Shown here in pieces: positions 1-7,594 of a stretch of 49,108 nt of DNA. Every line of letters begins with the position of its first letter. Position 1 is the first letter of the stretch. This stretch comes from Hydrogenophaga sp. 2FB (GTDB taxonomy: Bacteria > Pseudomonadota > Gammaproteobacteria > Burkholderiales > Burkholderiaceae_C): contig NZ_SCML01000047.1 of assembly GCF_005503365.1 (NCBI RefSeq), positions 1 to 49,108 on the forward strand, in the 5' to 3' direction. The translations under genes were made by a program, and so were the position numbers. The notes under the pieces are model-generated. The model made no database searches. It worked only from the letters and a program-made list of their open reading frames with translations, and was not told the origin of the DNA.

Positions 1-32
1 CCCAGTGCCTGCAGTGTCTTGCGATCCAGCAT
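1..32 (-). CDS. Start of an unidentified gene, cut by the window edge
   Basis: An ATG on the minus strand at 32 is preceded by a strong purine-rich ribosome site (GGGAGGTGG) and opens a frame, MLDRKTLQALG, that runs off the left edge. Only about ten residues are visible, so no family can be named. It lies downstream of the fliD terminator, so it would be a separate transcript in the same direction as fliC and fliD. Confidence 0.35.
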   Translation of the reverse strand, partial: MLDRKTLQAL

Positions 33-114
33 GCCACCTCCCAACGGCCTGTCATTGCAGACTTCAGCATAGGAGGGCGACGATCTTCAGTCCCCGGAAA
101 TCTCCGATGAACCG

Positions 115-148
115 AAAAAAAGCCCTGGTCGCTCGGCGCCAGGGCTTT
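115..148 (-). terminator. Rho-independent terminator after fliD
   Basis: The arms AAAGCCCTGG (119-128) and CCAGGGCTTT (139-148) form a perfect 10-bp stem with a 10-base loop. Read on the minus strand the hairpin is followed by a run of seven T. It lies 26 bases beyond the fliD stop codon and ends the fliC-fliD direction of transcription. The remaining bases from 33 to 173 show nothing else. Confidence 0.9.
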
Positions 149-173
149 GGGGAAACGAAGGTGACACCCGGCG

Positions 174-1583
174 TCAGCCGCCGGCCTTATTCCACTGCGC
201 GATCTGTTGCGTGACGAAGGCGTTGAGCGAGTTGAGCTGGCCCACCATCGCGTCCATCGCGTTGTACTGCTTGAGGTAGCGGGTTTCGGCGCGGGCGGCG
301 CGGTCGATCACCTTGTCCTGTTCCTTGGTGTTGCGCGTGACGGCCGCACGCAGCGATTCGGTGCGCGAGGTGAGCGTGCCGCTGGTGCCCGCAAACCCGT
401 CGGCGAAGGTCTTGAGCTTCTCGCCGAAGCCTTGCGCAGTCGGGTCGGTGTGGTCGGCGTTGAAGAGGTTCTGCACGGCGTCGGGCTTGTCCAGCGCGGC
501 GCCGAGCTTGGTGCTGTCGATGCTCATCTTGCCGCCCGACTTGATCTCGATGCCGATGTCGGCCAGCGTGGTGAATTCACCCCCGGGGGTGAACGAGCGC
601 ATCATGCCGCGCAGCGCGCCCTGCAGGCCCACCGCCGTGCTGTCGCCCTGCAGCGAGCCCGCGATCTTGGTGTCGGGGTTGTAGCCGGTGGTGCTGGTGA
701 GCATGTCGTTGAGCGAGTTGTACGCGTCGACGAAGGACTGGATGGTCTTGGTCATCGCTTCCTTGTCGATGCTCACGGCGAGCTCGACCGGCGCGGTGGT
801 GATCTGCGAGAACTGCAGCGTGATGCCGGGCAAGCCGTCCTTGTAGGTGTTGCTGGCCGATTCGATGTCGATGCCGTTGATGGTCGCCAGTGCGTTCGCA
901 CCGTGCGTGATCTGTACCCCGGAGGCCACGCCCGTCTGCACCGCCAGGCGTGAGAGACCATCGGTGGCCACGCCGTCGGCGTCGGTGACCTGCATCTCGA
1001 AGCCCATGGCCTCGCCGGTTTCCTTGGAGCGCATCAGCAGGCGTTCGCCCGACGCGTCGCGCAGCACCGTGGCGGTCACGCCCGCGCCGGCAGCGTTGAT
1101 CTTGGCCGCGATCTGGGTGAGGGTGTCTTCGCCGTCCACGATCTCGATGTCCACCGCCGCCTTGTCGCCCGCGACGAACGCGCCCGAACTCCAGTCGCCC
1201 AGCGTGATCTTCAAACTGCCCGCGCCCATGGCCGTGTCCTTGGGCACCGCCACCGAGGCGGTGGACTGCGCCTTGGCCAGTTGCTGCACCTCGACCGACA
1301 TGGCGGTGGGAGCGGTGCCGGCGGCCACGGTGATGCCCACGGCCGTGGCCAGCGACGAGCTGCCCTTCACGGCCTTGAAGGCGGTGGGATCGGCCAGCTT
1401 GGTGCCCAGTTCGCCGAGCGAATTCATCATCGACGTCAGCGTGCCGAAGACCGAGATCCGGCTCTGGAACTTGGTGGCCTGCGCCTGCAGCGGCACGAGC
1501 GGCGCGCGTTCGAGCGCGACCAGTTGCGAGACGATGCTGTCGATGGGAACGCCGCTGGCCAGGCCGGTGGAGGAAATGCCCAT
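174..1583 (-). CDS. fliD: Flagellar hook-associated protein 2 (filament cap) FliD
   Basis: FliD forms the cap at the growing filament tip and helps exported flagellin subunits to fold into place. The 469-residue product has the family hallmarks: an N-terminal start MGISSTGLASGVPIDSIV followed by a helical region, a variable middle part, and a C-terminal helical region ending near FVTQQIAQWNKAGG. Length is normal for the family. The ATG at 1583 has AGGAG about nine bases upstream. It lies 85 bases downstream of fliC on the same strand, so it may be read partly from the fliC promoter, and a strong terminator follows it. No fliS or fliT is visible beside it. Confidence 0.95.
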   Translation of the reverse strand: MGISSTGLASGVPIDSIVSQLVALERAPLVPLQAQATKFQSRISVFGTLTSMMNSLGELGTKLADPTAFKAVKGSSSLATAVGITVAAGTAPTAMSVEVQQLAKAQSTASVAVPKDTAMGAGSLKITLGDWSSGAFVAGDKAAVDIEIVDGEDTLTQIAAKINAAGAGVTATVLRDASGERLLMRSKETGEAMGFEMQVTDADGVATDGLSRLAVQTGVASGVQITHGANALATINGIDIESASNTYKDGLPGITLQFSQITTAPVELAVSIDKEAMTKTIQSFVDAYNSLNDMLTSTTGYNPDTKIAGSLQGDSTAVGLQGALRGMMRSFTPGGEFTTLADIGIEIKSGGKMSIDSTKLGAALDKPDAVQNLFNADHTDPTAQGFGEKLKTFADGFAGTSGTLTSRTESLRAAVTRNTKEQDKVIDRAARAETRYLKQYNAMDAMVGQLNSLNAFVTQQIAQWNKAGG

Positions 1584-1668
1584 GTCAGTGCTCCTGTCCG
1601 GCGTGGCCGCGCGGTTGCGTGGTGGTGTTTGTCGTGTGCCGTTGTGTCATGTCATGGTGTCGGATGGA

Positions 1669-2862
1669 TCAGGAGCGCAGCAGCGAGAGCACGCCTTGTG
1701 GCACCTGGTTGGCCTGCGCCACCATCGCGGTGCCGGCCTGTTGAAGAATCTGCGCCCGCGACAGGTTCGACGTTTCCTTGGCGAAGTCGGCGTCGACGAT
1801 GCGGCCACGCGCGGCGGAGAGGTTCTCGGCCGTGATCTGGATGTTGGCCACGGCGTTTTCGAAGCGGCTTTGCAATGCACCCAGGTTGGCGCGCGAGCCG
1901 TTGACCGCGTTGATCGCGTTGTCGATCACCTTGAGCGCCAGCTGCGAGTCGCCGAAGCTGTTCACGTTGATGTCCGCGACGAACGAGTCCGCGGCGGCGG
2001 CGGTGACAGCCCCGGCACCGGTGGTGCCGGCGGCGAAGTTGCCGAAGTCTGCCGCCACGAGCGCGCGGTCGGAGAACACTTCGTAGCCGTCCATCACGCC
2101 CGCGGCGGTGAAGGTGGCGCGGGCGAACACGCCGGTGTCGCTGGACTTGGCGTTGATCGCGTCCACCATCTGGCCCGCGCGCTGGGCCAGCGTGGTGGCC
2201 TCGCCAATCGGGCCGAGGTTGACCGCGTTGCCGTTGGCGTCTTCGATGGACAACGGCGTGGCGCCGCCCGCGGGAATGGCCGCCAGCACGGCCGGTGCGA
2301 CCGGTGTGGCGGGCGGCACGATCTTGGCCGTGGTATGCACCGCGGTCTGGCCCAGGGCGGTGGTGTTGGAGTTGACGATGCTGTCGATGGAAATGCCTTC
2401 GCCCGCGTTGGCGCCGATCTGGAAGGTGGCGTTGGCGAACGAGCCGTCGAGCAGGTTGGTGCTGTTGAACGACGTGGTCTTGGCCACGCGGTCGATTTCC
2501 TGGCGCAGTTGCGTGACTTCGGCGTTGAGAGCGGTGCGGTCGCCGCTGTTGTTCGAGGCGTTGGACGATTGCACGGCGAGTTCGCGCATGCGCTGCAGCA
2601 TGTCGCCGACCTTGCCCAGCGCGCCTTCGGCGGTCTGCGCCAGCGAGATGCCGTCGTTGGCGTTGCGCGAGGCGACGTTGAGGCCGCGCACCTGCGTGTT
2701 CATGCGCTCGGAAATCGCGAGGCCGGCGGCGTCGTCCTTGGCGCTGTTGACGCGCAGGCCCGAGGACAGGCGCTGCATCGATGTGGCCAGCGAACTGGAC
2801 GTGCTGCTCAGGTTGCGCTGAGCGTTCATCGACATCACGTTCGTGTTGATGGTGGTGGACAT
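1669..2862 (-). CDS. fliC: Flagellin FliC
   Basis: The main filament protein, exported by the flagellar type III system and polymerised under the FliD cap. The 397-residue product begins MSTTINTNVMSMNAQRN and carries the conserved N-terminal D0/D1 region with LSSGLRVNSAKDDAAGLAI. The D0/D1 C-terminal end has ENLSAARGRIVDADFAKETSNLS and finishes in LSLLRS. The middle D2/D3 part is low-complexity and alanine-rich. The frame stays open upstream, but the ATG at 2862 is chosen because it gives the conserved flagellin N-terminus and follows AGGAGTTAGCC. A sigma-28-type promoter lies about 150 bases upstream. It is the only flagellin in the window. Confidence 0.97.
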   Translation of the reverse strand: MSTTINTNVMSMNAQRNLSSTSSSLATSMQRLSSGLRVNSAKDDAAGLAISERMNTQVRGLNVASRNANDGISLAQTAEGALGKVGDMLQRMRELAVQSSNASNNSGDRTALNAEVTQLRQEIDRVAKTTSFNSTNLLDGSFANATFQIGANAGEGISIDSIVNSNTTALGQTAVHTTAKIVPPATPVAPAVLAAIPAGGATPLSIEDANGNAVNLGPIGEATTLAQRAGQMVDAINAKSSDTGVFARATFTAAGVMDGYEVFSDRALVAADFGNFAAGTTGAGAVTAAAADSFVADINVNSFGDSQLALKVIDNAINAVNGSRANLGALQSRFENAVANIQITAENLSAARGRIVDADFAKETSNLSRAQILQQAGTAMVAQANQVPQGVLSLLRS

Positions 2863-3351
2863 GGCTAACTCCTGTAAATGGGACCTGGAAAGTGAACCGG
2901 CTGGACGGGCCTTTCTGCCCACCGCCGCGTCGACCCTTTCGGGTCTCCACCGTCGCTGCTCGCCGCCCTTGCTGGGCCGGACGACGAACCCATTTGGAAG
3001 TTCGTTGAGTCAATTTCGGTGATGACTGGAGATTCTTGAGGTTTGAATGCAAGACAACGGGCGGATAAACCGGGCCGTTTGCCGTCTGTTCCTTGCTTTG
3101 CCTGGCGCGGGTTTGAGGCGTGGTTGGGCCTTTGGGGTGCTGTTGTTCGTGCAATGCGTCACGAAATGCCACCAGGTGAATGCCAAAGGTGTAGGAAGCA
3201 GGATGACAGACGGGTGGTGCACACCTGACAGCGCGCACAGCCATTTACCGATTCAAGTTTTTTTACCCATCGACACAATTGAACACATCGAGAAAGCACA
3301 TGTAAGCACCCAGCCAACACGGCGACCCGCACTGACAGAAGGACCTTCATC
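2863..3351. other. Divergent fliC / flhDC control region
   Basis: These 489 bases separate fliC (minus) from flhD (plus) and contain no convincing gene. The fliC side holds a sigma-28-type promoter (3013-3039) and a long untranslated leader. The flhD side should carry the master-operon promoter, but no convincing sigma-70 pair could be fixed by eye. A purine-rich ribosome site (AGAAGGACC) lies just before the flhD ATG at 3352. The segment 3230-3330 is AT-richer than its surroundings, as is common in master-regulator promoters. Confidence 0.6.
3013..3039 (-). promoter_or_regulatory. Sigma-28 (FliA) promoter of fliC
   Basis: Read on the minus strand: TCAAGAAT, 11 bases, ACCGAAAT. The enterobacterial consensus is TAAAGTTT-N11-GCCGATAA; spacing is exact and the core positions largely agree. 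The same arrangement recurs before motA and flgM in this window, which supports the call. The predicted transcript has a leader of roughly 145 bases. Confidence 0.7.
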
Positions 3352-3696
3352 ATGGACAACGAACAAATCCTCGCCGAAATCCGCGAAGCCAATCTGACCT
3401 ACCTCATGCTGGCGCAGAACCTGATTCGCAAGGACCGCGCCGAAGCGCTGTTCCGCCTGGGGATCACCGAAGAAGCCGCCGACCTGTTGGGCATGCTGTC
3501 CACCGCGCAGCTGCTCAAGATCGCGTCGAGCAACATGCTGCTGTGCCGCTTCCGCGTGGACGACGACCTGGTGTGGAACCTGCTCACCAGCCACAACGTG
3601 AAGAAGGTGGACAACACCACCACGACCCAACTGCACGCCAGCATCCTGATGGCCGGCAAGTTCGCCGAAAGCATGGCCACGACGGCGACGCACTGA
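3352..3696 (+). CDS. flhD: Flagellar master regulator subunit FlhD
   Basis: FlhD joins FlhC in the heterohexameric FlhD4C2 activator, which opens class II flagellar promoters with sigma-70. The 114-residue product is the usual length and shows the family core, for example LTYLMLAQNLIRKDRAEALF near residue 15 and the LLKIASSNMLLCRFR stretch in the middle. It contains a helix-turn-helix-like region but needs FlhC for specific binding. flhC follows 48 bases downstream with its own ribosome site. flhDC in front of motAB-cheYZ is a typical betaproteobacterial order. Confidence 0.95.
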   Translation: MDNEQILAEIREANLTYLMLAQNLIRKDRAEALFRLGITEEAADLLGMLSTAQLLKIASSNMLLCRFRVDDDLVWNLLTSHNVKKVDNTTTTQLHASILMAGKFAESMATTATH

Positions 3697-3744
3697 TTCC
3701 CTGTTACGTTTTCTTCTCTCTCCGTTACATCTCCAGGAGCCACC

Positions 3745-4281
3745 ATGGCCGCAGGCAAAAGCATCCTCAACGAATCGCGCGACATCGAACGCGCGGTGGC
3801 CCTGATCCAGTTGGGCGCGCGCCTGCAGGTGCTGGAGTACGAAACCAGCCTGTCCTATGAGCGTCTGCTGCGCCTGTACAAGGAAGTCGCCGGCAAGTCG
3901 CCGTCCAAGGGACAGCTGCCGTTCTCGACCGACTGGTTCCTGACCTGGCAACCCAACATCCATTCGTCGCTGTTCCTCAACATCCACGAATACCTCTCCA
4001 AGACCAGCGAGCTCGAAGAGATCGACACGGTGATCAAGGCCTTCCGCCTGTACAGCGACCAGATGCAGGCGAGCGACATCGAGCCGCTGCTCTCCGTCAC
4101 CCGCGCCTGGCGCCTGGTGAAGTTCGTCGACAACGGCATGCTCACGCTGACCAAGTGCTCCTGCTGCGGCGGCCACTTCGTGACCGAACCGTACGAGAAC
4201 CGCCACTTCGTCTGCGGCCTGTGCCAGCCGCCAGCCCGCGCTGGCAAAGGCGCCGCCAGCGGCGGTCTGCGCCTGCACTGA
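3745..4281 (+). CDS. flhC: Flagellar master regulator subunit FlhC
   Basis: The zinc-containing partner of FlhD that supplies much of the DNA contact of the complex. The 178-residue protein keeps the C-terminal cysteine cluster: Cys138, Cys140, Cys141, Cys157 and Cys160. The zinc ligands known from the E. coli protein sit at nearly the same numbers. The start codon follows CCAGGAGCCACC. A strong hairpin and then a sigma-28-type promoter follow the gene, so flhDC appears to be its own transcription unit, cut off from motAB. Confidence 0.95.
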   Translation: MAAGKSILNESRDIERAVALIQLGARLQVLEYETSLSYERLLRLYKEVAGKSPSKGQLPFSTDWFLTWQPNIHSSLFLNIHEYLSKTSELEEIDTVIKAFRLYSDQMQASDIEPLLSVTRAWRLVKFVDNGMLTLTKCSCCGGHFVTEPYENRHFVCGLCQPPARAGKGAASGGLRLH

Positions 4282-4305
4282 ACCTCTCTTCAGCCTCCAA
4301 ACCTT

Positions 4306-4333
4306 GAAATGGACCCCGATGCGGGTCCATTTC
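4306..4333 (+). terminator. Hairpin terminator after flhC
   Basis: The arms GAAATGGACCC (4306-4316) and GGGTCCATTTC (4323-4333) are perfectly complementary around the six-base loop CGATGC. The T-run is short and lies inside the stem, so it is not a textbook intrinsic terminator, but its place 25 bases after flhC and just before the motA promoter argues for that role. Confidence 0.7.
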
Positions 4334-4349
4334 GCGTTTATGGGTCCCC

Positions 4350-4376
4350 TCAATCGCCCCTAGAGTTGGTCGATAG
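4350..4376 (+). promoter_or_regulatory. Sigma-28 (FliA) promoter of motA
   Basis: TCAATCGC, 11 bases, GTCGATAG. The spacing is identical to the fliC and flgM promoters in this window, and the -10 part GTCGATAG is identical to that of flgM. It lies about 64 bases before the motA ATG and makes motAB (and perhaps cheYZ) late genes. Confidence 0.75.
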
Positions 4377-4439
4377 AAAACACATCCCTCCAAGTCACGC
4401 GTGCGTTGGTGCGCCGCGTCCTCTTCCAGGCACAAGAAC

Positions 4440-5300
4440 ATGTTCGTCATCATCGGTTTCGTGGTTTCGATGCTTTGCATCTTTGGGGTGTTCATCCTCC
4501 ACGGCGGCAACATCGGCGTGGTGCTCAAGGCCTTGCCCTTCGAGCTCACCACCATCATGGGCGCGGCCCTGGGCGCCTTCCTCATCAACAACCAGATGAA
4601 GGTGGTCAAGGCCTCGTTCAAAGGCCTGGCCATGTGCTTCAAGGGCAGCCGCTACACCAAGGCGCGCTACATGGAGCTGCTGGCCCTGTTGTTCGACATC
4701 CTGCAGAAAGCGCGCAAGGAAGGCCTGATGGCGATCGAGCAGGACGTGGAGAACCCGCACGAATCCGCGCTGTTCAAGAAGTACCCCGCCATCGCTGCCG
4801 ACCACCACCTGGTTGAGTTCATCACCGACTACCTGCGCATGATGGTCTCGGGCAACCTCAACGCGCACGAGATCGAGTCCTTGATGGACGCGGAAATCGA
4901 AACCCACCACCAGGAAGCCCACGCGCCGGTGGCGGCGCTCGCGCGCCTGGCCGGCGGCCTGCCGGCGTTCGGCATCGTGGCCGCCGTGCTCGGTGTGGTG
5001 AACACCATGGGCTCGGTCGGCCAGCCACCCGCCGTGCTCGGCGCGATGATCGGTTCGGCCCTGGTGGGTACCTTCCTCGGCATCTTGCTGGCTTACGGCG
5101 TGTTCGAACCGCTCGGCGGTCTGCTGGACCAGAAGCTGGAAGAGGGCAGCAAGGAGCTGCTGTGCGTGAAGACCACGTTGCTCTCCAGCATGCAGGGCTA
5201 TGCACCGCTGACCGCGATCGAGTTCGGGCGCAAGGTGCTGTTCGTGGACGTGCGACCGACCTTCATCGAACTCGAAAGCCACGTCAAGGGCAAGAAATGA
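4440..5300 (+). CDS. motA: Flagellar stator protein MotA
   Basis: MotA, with MotB, forms the inner-membrane ion channel that drives rotor rotation. The product has 286 residues, the usual length for proton-type MotA. Membrane segments are visible at about 1-20 (MFVIIGFVVSMLCIFGVFIL), about 30-50, and as a pair near residues 170-220, separated by a large charged cytoplasmic loop. The frame extends 13 codons upstream, but the ATG at 4440 gives the conserved N-terminus. Its promoter is sigma-28-like. motB follows after 21 bases. Confidence 0.96.
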   Translation: MFVIIGFVVSMLCIFGVFILHGGNIGVVLKALPFELTTIMGAALGAFLINNQMKVVKASFKGLAMCFKGSRYTKARYMELLALLFDILQKARKEGLMAIEQDVENPHESALFKKYPAIAADHHLVEFITDYLRMMVSGNLNAHEIESLMDAEIETHHQEAHAPVAALARLAGGLPAFGIVAAVLGVVNTMGSVGQPPAVLGAMIGSALVGTFLGILLAYGVFEPLGGLLDQKLEEGSKELLCVKTTLLSSMQGYAPLTAIEFGRKVLFVDVRPTFIELESHVKGKK

Positions 5301-5321
5301 AACCCCCCGTAGGAGCTCACC

Positions 5322-6278
5322 ATGGCGGGTGACGGCAAAAAGCTTCAGCCAATCATCGTCAAGCGCATCAAGAAGGGCCGGCACGAGCCGCATGGTGGCG
5401 CCTGGAAGATCGCCTATGCCGACTTCGTGACCGCGATGATGGCGTTCTTCCTGCTCATGTGGCTGCTGGGCTCCACCGCCAAGGGCGAGCTGCAGGGCAT
5501 CGCGAGCTATTTTCAGTCGCCGGTGAAGGTCTCGCTCATGGGCGGCCCCGGCACCGGCAACAGCAGCAGCATCCTGCCTGGCGGTGGGCGTGACCTGAGC
5601 AAGGCCTTCGGCCAGATGGACAGCGGCGATTCCGAGCGCGCGGCCAAGCTCATTGGCGCGCAGATGGCGCGCGCCGACCAGGCGCGCAAGGACGCCCAGC
5701 GCATGGACGCGCTCGAGCGCAAGATTTCCCACGTGATCGAGCGCAACCCCAAGCTCTCGGAATACGGCTCGCAGATCCAGCTGGAGAAGACGCCCGATGG
5801 CCTGCACATCCAGATCGTGGACCAGCAGAACCGGCCCATGTTCGACACCGGCAGCGCGCTGGTGAAACCGTACATGCGCGACATCCTGCGCGAGATCGGC
5901 GCAGCGCTGGGCGATGTGGAAAACCGCATCGGACTGGCCGGCCACACCGACGCCACGCCCTACGGCAGCGGCGAGCGCGGCTACAGCAACTGGGAACTCT
6001 CGGCCGACCGCGCCAACGCCTCGCGCCGCGAACTCGTGGCCGGCGGCCTGCCCGACGACAAGCTGCGCCGCGTGGAAGGCCTGGCGTCGAGCCGCCTGCT
6101 GCGCCCGGAATTGCCCACCGATCCGATCAACCGCCGCATCAGCATCGTGGTGATGACGCAGGAGGCCGAAGAACGCATGCTGCCGCAAGTGGCGCCCGCG
6201 CCCGTTGTCGCTCCGGTGCCGCCCGCGCTTCAGATTTCCGGCGAAGTGACGAAATCACCATCACAGCGCGGTGGCTGA
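5322..6278 (+). CDS. motB: Flagellar stator protein MotB
   Basis: MotB anchors the stator to peptidoglycan and carries the proton-binding aspartate. In this 318-residue product the single membrane segment begins YADFVTAMMAFFLLMWLLG, with the key aspartate at residue 34. An OmpA-type peptidoglycan-binding domain covers roughly residues 150-275, with LAGHTDATPYG and LSADRANASRREL motifs. The C-terminal tail is proline- and alanine-rich. GTAGGAGCTCACC precedes the ATG. It is cotranscribed with motA. Confidence 0.96.
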   Translation: MAGDGKKLQPIIVKRIKKGRHEPHGGAWKIAYADFVTAMMAFFLLMWLLGSTAKGELQGIASYFQSPVKVSLMGGPGTGNSSSILPGGGRDLSKAFGQMDSGDSERAAKLIGAQMARADQARKDAQRMDALERKISHVIERNPKLSEYGSQIQLEKTPDGLHIQIVDQQNRPMFDTGSALVKPYMRDILREIGAALGDVENRIGLAGHTDATPYGSGERGYSNWELSADRANASRRELVAGGLPDDKLRRVEGLASSRLLRPELPTDPINRRISIVVMTQEAEERMLPQVAPAPVVAPVPPALQISGEVTKSPSQRGG

Positions 6279-6325
6279 TGCGGCCGCTGCTTCATTCCTG
6301 ATCCTTTCCTCCCACGGAGGCTTTC

Positions 6326-6712
6326 ATGTCCACCCCGATGAAATTCCTGATCGTTGACGACTTCTCCACCATGCGCCGCATCGTGCGCAACCTGCTCAAG
6401 GAGATCGGTCACACCGACGCCGACGAGGCAGAAGACGGCGCGATCGCGCTGACCAAGCTGCGCAACGGCAGTTTCAATTTCGTCGTCTCCGACATCAACA
6501 TGCCCAACATGAACGGCTTCGAGTTGCTGGCCGAGATCAAGAAGGACGAGAAGCTCAAGCACCTGCCGGTGCTGATGGTGACGGCCGAGGCGCGCAAGGA
6601 AGACATCGTGATGGCCGCGCAGAACGGCGCGGCGGGGTACATCGTCAAGCCCTTCACCAAGGCCACGCTGGAAGAGAAGCTCGCGAACATCTTCAAGAAG
6701 CTCGGCTTGTAA
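6326..6712 (+). CDS. cheY: Chemotaxis response regulator CheY
   Basis: A single receiver domain that, when phosphorylated by CheA, binds the flagellar switch and changes rotation. The 128 residues contain every expected site: acidic pair Asp11-Asp12, phosphoacceptor Asp56 in VSDINMPNMNG, Thr86, Tyr105 and Lys108. A strong ribosome site (CCACGGAGG) lies before the ATG. cheZ follows after 10 bases. cheA, cheW, cheR and cheB are not in the window and must lie elsewhere. Confidence 0.97.
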   Translation: MSTPMKFLIVDDFSTMRRIVRNLLKEIGHTDADEAEDGAIALTKLRNGSFNFVVSDINMPNMNGFELLAEIKKDEKLKHLPVLMVTAEARKEDIVMAAQNGAAGYIVKPFTKATLEEKLANIFKKLGL

Positions 6713-6722
6713 AAGGCGCACC

Positions 6723-7352
6723 ATGAACGCTGAACAACAAAAGGACGAAGTCGCGGCGGGCAACCCGGACATGTTCCGCCAGCTCGGCTCGATCACCCGG
6801 CAACTGCACGAAGCCCTCAAGCAACTCGGCTACACCGACAAGCTCAAGGGCACGGTGGACCAGTTGCCCGACGCGCAGAGCCGCCTGTCGTACATCGCCC
6901 GCCTGACAGGCGAGGCCGCCGAGAAGGTGCTCAACCACGTGGACGAAGGCAAGGCCGAGCAGGCCCGCATTGCCGAGCGTGGCCGCCAGCTGGCCGACAC
7001 CATCAAGCGCGTGCCGGGCCTGGCCCATGCGATGCCCGAACTGATGGAATGGTCCAACGACATCGTGGCCCTGAGCGAAAAGTCCGATGCGCGCCTGACC
7101 GACATCATGATGGCGCAGGATTTCCACGACCTCACCGGCCAGGTGATCGGCCGCGTGGTGCAGCTCGCGGGCACCATCGAAGAACAATTGCTCGGCCTGC
7201 TGCTGCAAGCGGCCCCGTCCGGCCAACCCGGCCAGGACAACGTGATCGTGGAGCCCGCGTTGGCGGGTCCGGTGGTCAGCCCGGAAGGCCGCACGGATGT
7301 GGTGAGCGATCAACAGCAGGTCGATGACCTGCTGGCATCCCTCGGTTTCTGA
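6723..7352 (+). CDS. cheZ: CheY-P phosphatase CheZ
   Basis: CheZ removes the phosphate from CheY and so ends the tumble signal. The 209-residue product keeps the catalytic segment MMAQDFHDLTGQVI, with Asp136 and Gln140 matching the acid and glutamine of the E. coli enzyme. The C-terminal CheY-binding peptide VDDLLASLGF lies at the very end. Most of the protein is a long helical hairpin. It is coupled closely to cheY. A large palindrome separates it from flhB. Confidence 0.95.
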   Translation: MNAEQQKDEVAAGNPDMFRQLGSITRQLHEALKQLGYTDKLKGTVDQLPDAQSRLSYIARLTGEAAEKVLNHVDEGKAEQARIAERGRQLADTIKRVPGLAHAMPELMEWSNDIVALSEKSDARLTDIMMAQDFHDLTGQVIGRVVQLAGTIEEQLLGLLLQAAPSGQPGQDNVIVEPALAGPVVSPEGRTDVVSDQQQVDDLLASLGF

Positions 7353-7370
7353 CCCTCCCATACCTCCCAG

Positions 7371-7467
7371 GCGCGCGGATGCCGGTGTTCTGCGCAGCGG
7401 GGTAAAGGAGGAGACGGCACCAGCCGTCGGGGGACACCCGCGGAGCCGAGCCCCGGCAGCCGCGCGC
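7371..7467. repeat. 97-base imperfect palindrome between cheZ and flhB
   Basis: The outer arms GCGCGCGGATGCCGG (7371-7385) and CCGGCAGCCGCGCGC (7453-7467) match in 14 of 15 positions. The centre is a perfect hairpin, GACGGC-ACCA-GCCGTC (7413-7428). The arms between them are only partly complementary. It may be a REP-type intergenic element or a large terminator or mRNA structure between cheZ and flhB. The rest of the 242-base gap (7353-7594) shows no gene and no clear promoter. Confidence 0.6.
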
Positions 7468-7594
7468 CCGCGATGTGCACGCACGAAGCGCAACGCACAG
7501 AAGAAGAAAAGACCGGATTCACAGCGTCTTATCCCCCTTTAGTTTTTCCGCGCGGATTCCAGAATCGGATGCACCGATCGAGTGAACCCGCCAC

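Noticed and set aside
3061..3068. GCGGATAA as a second sigma-28 -10 box in the fliC/flhD gap
   Set aside because: The bases at the right distance upstream (3042-3049) do not resemble TAAA/TCAA, unlike the three accepted promoters.
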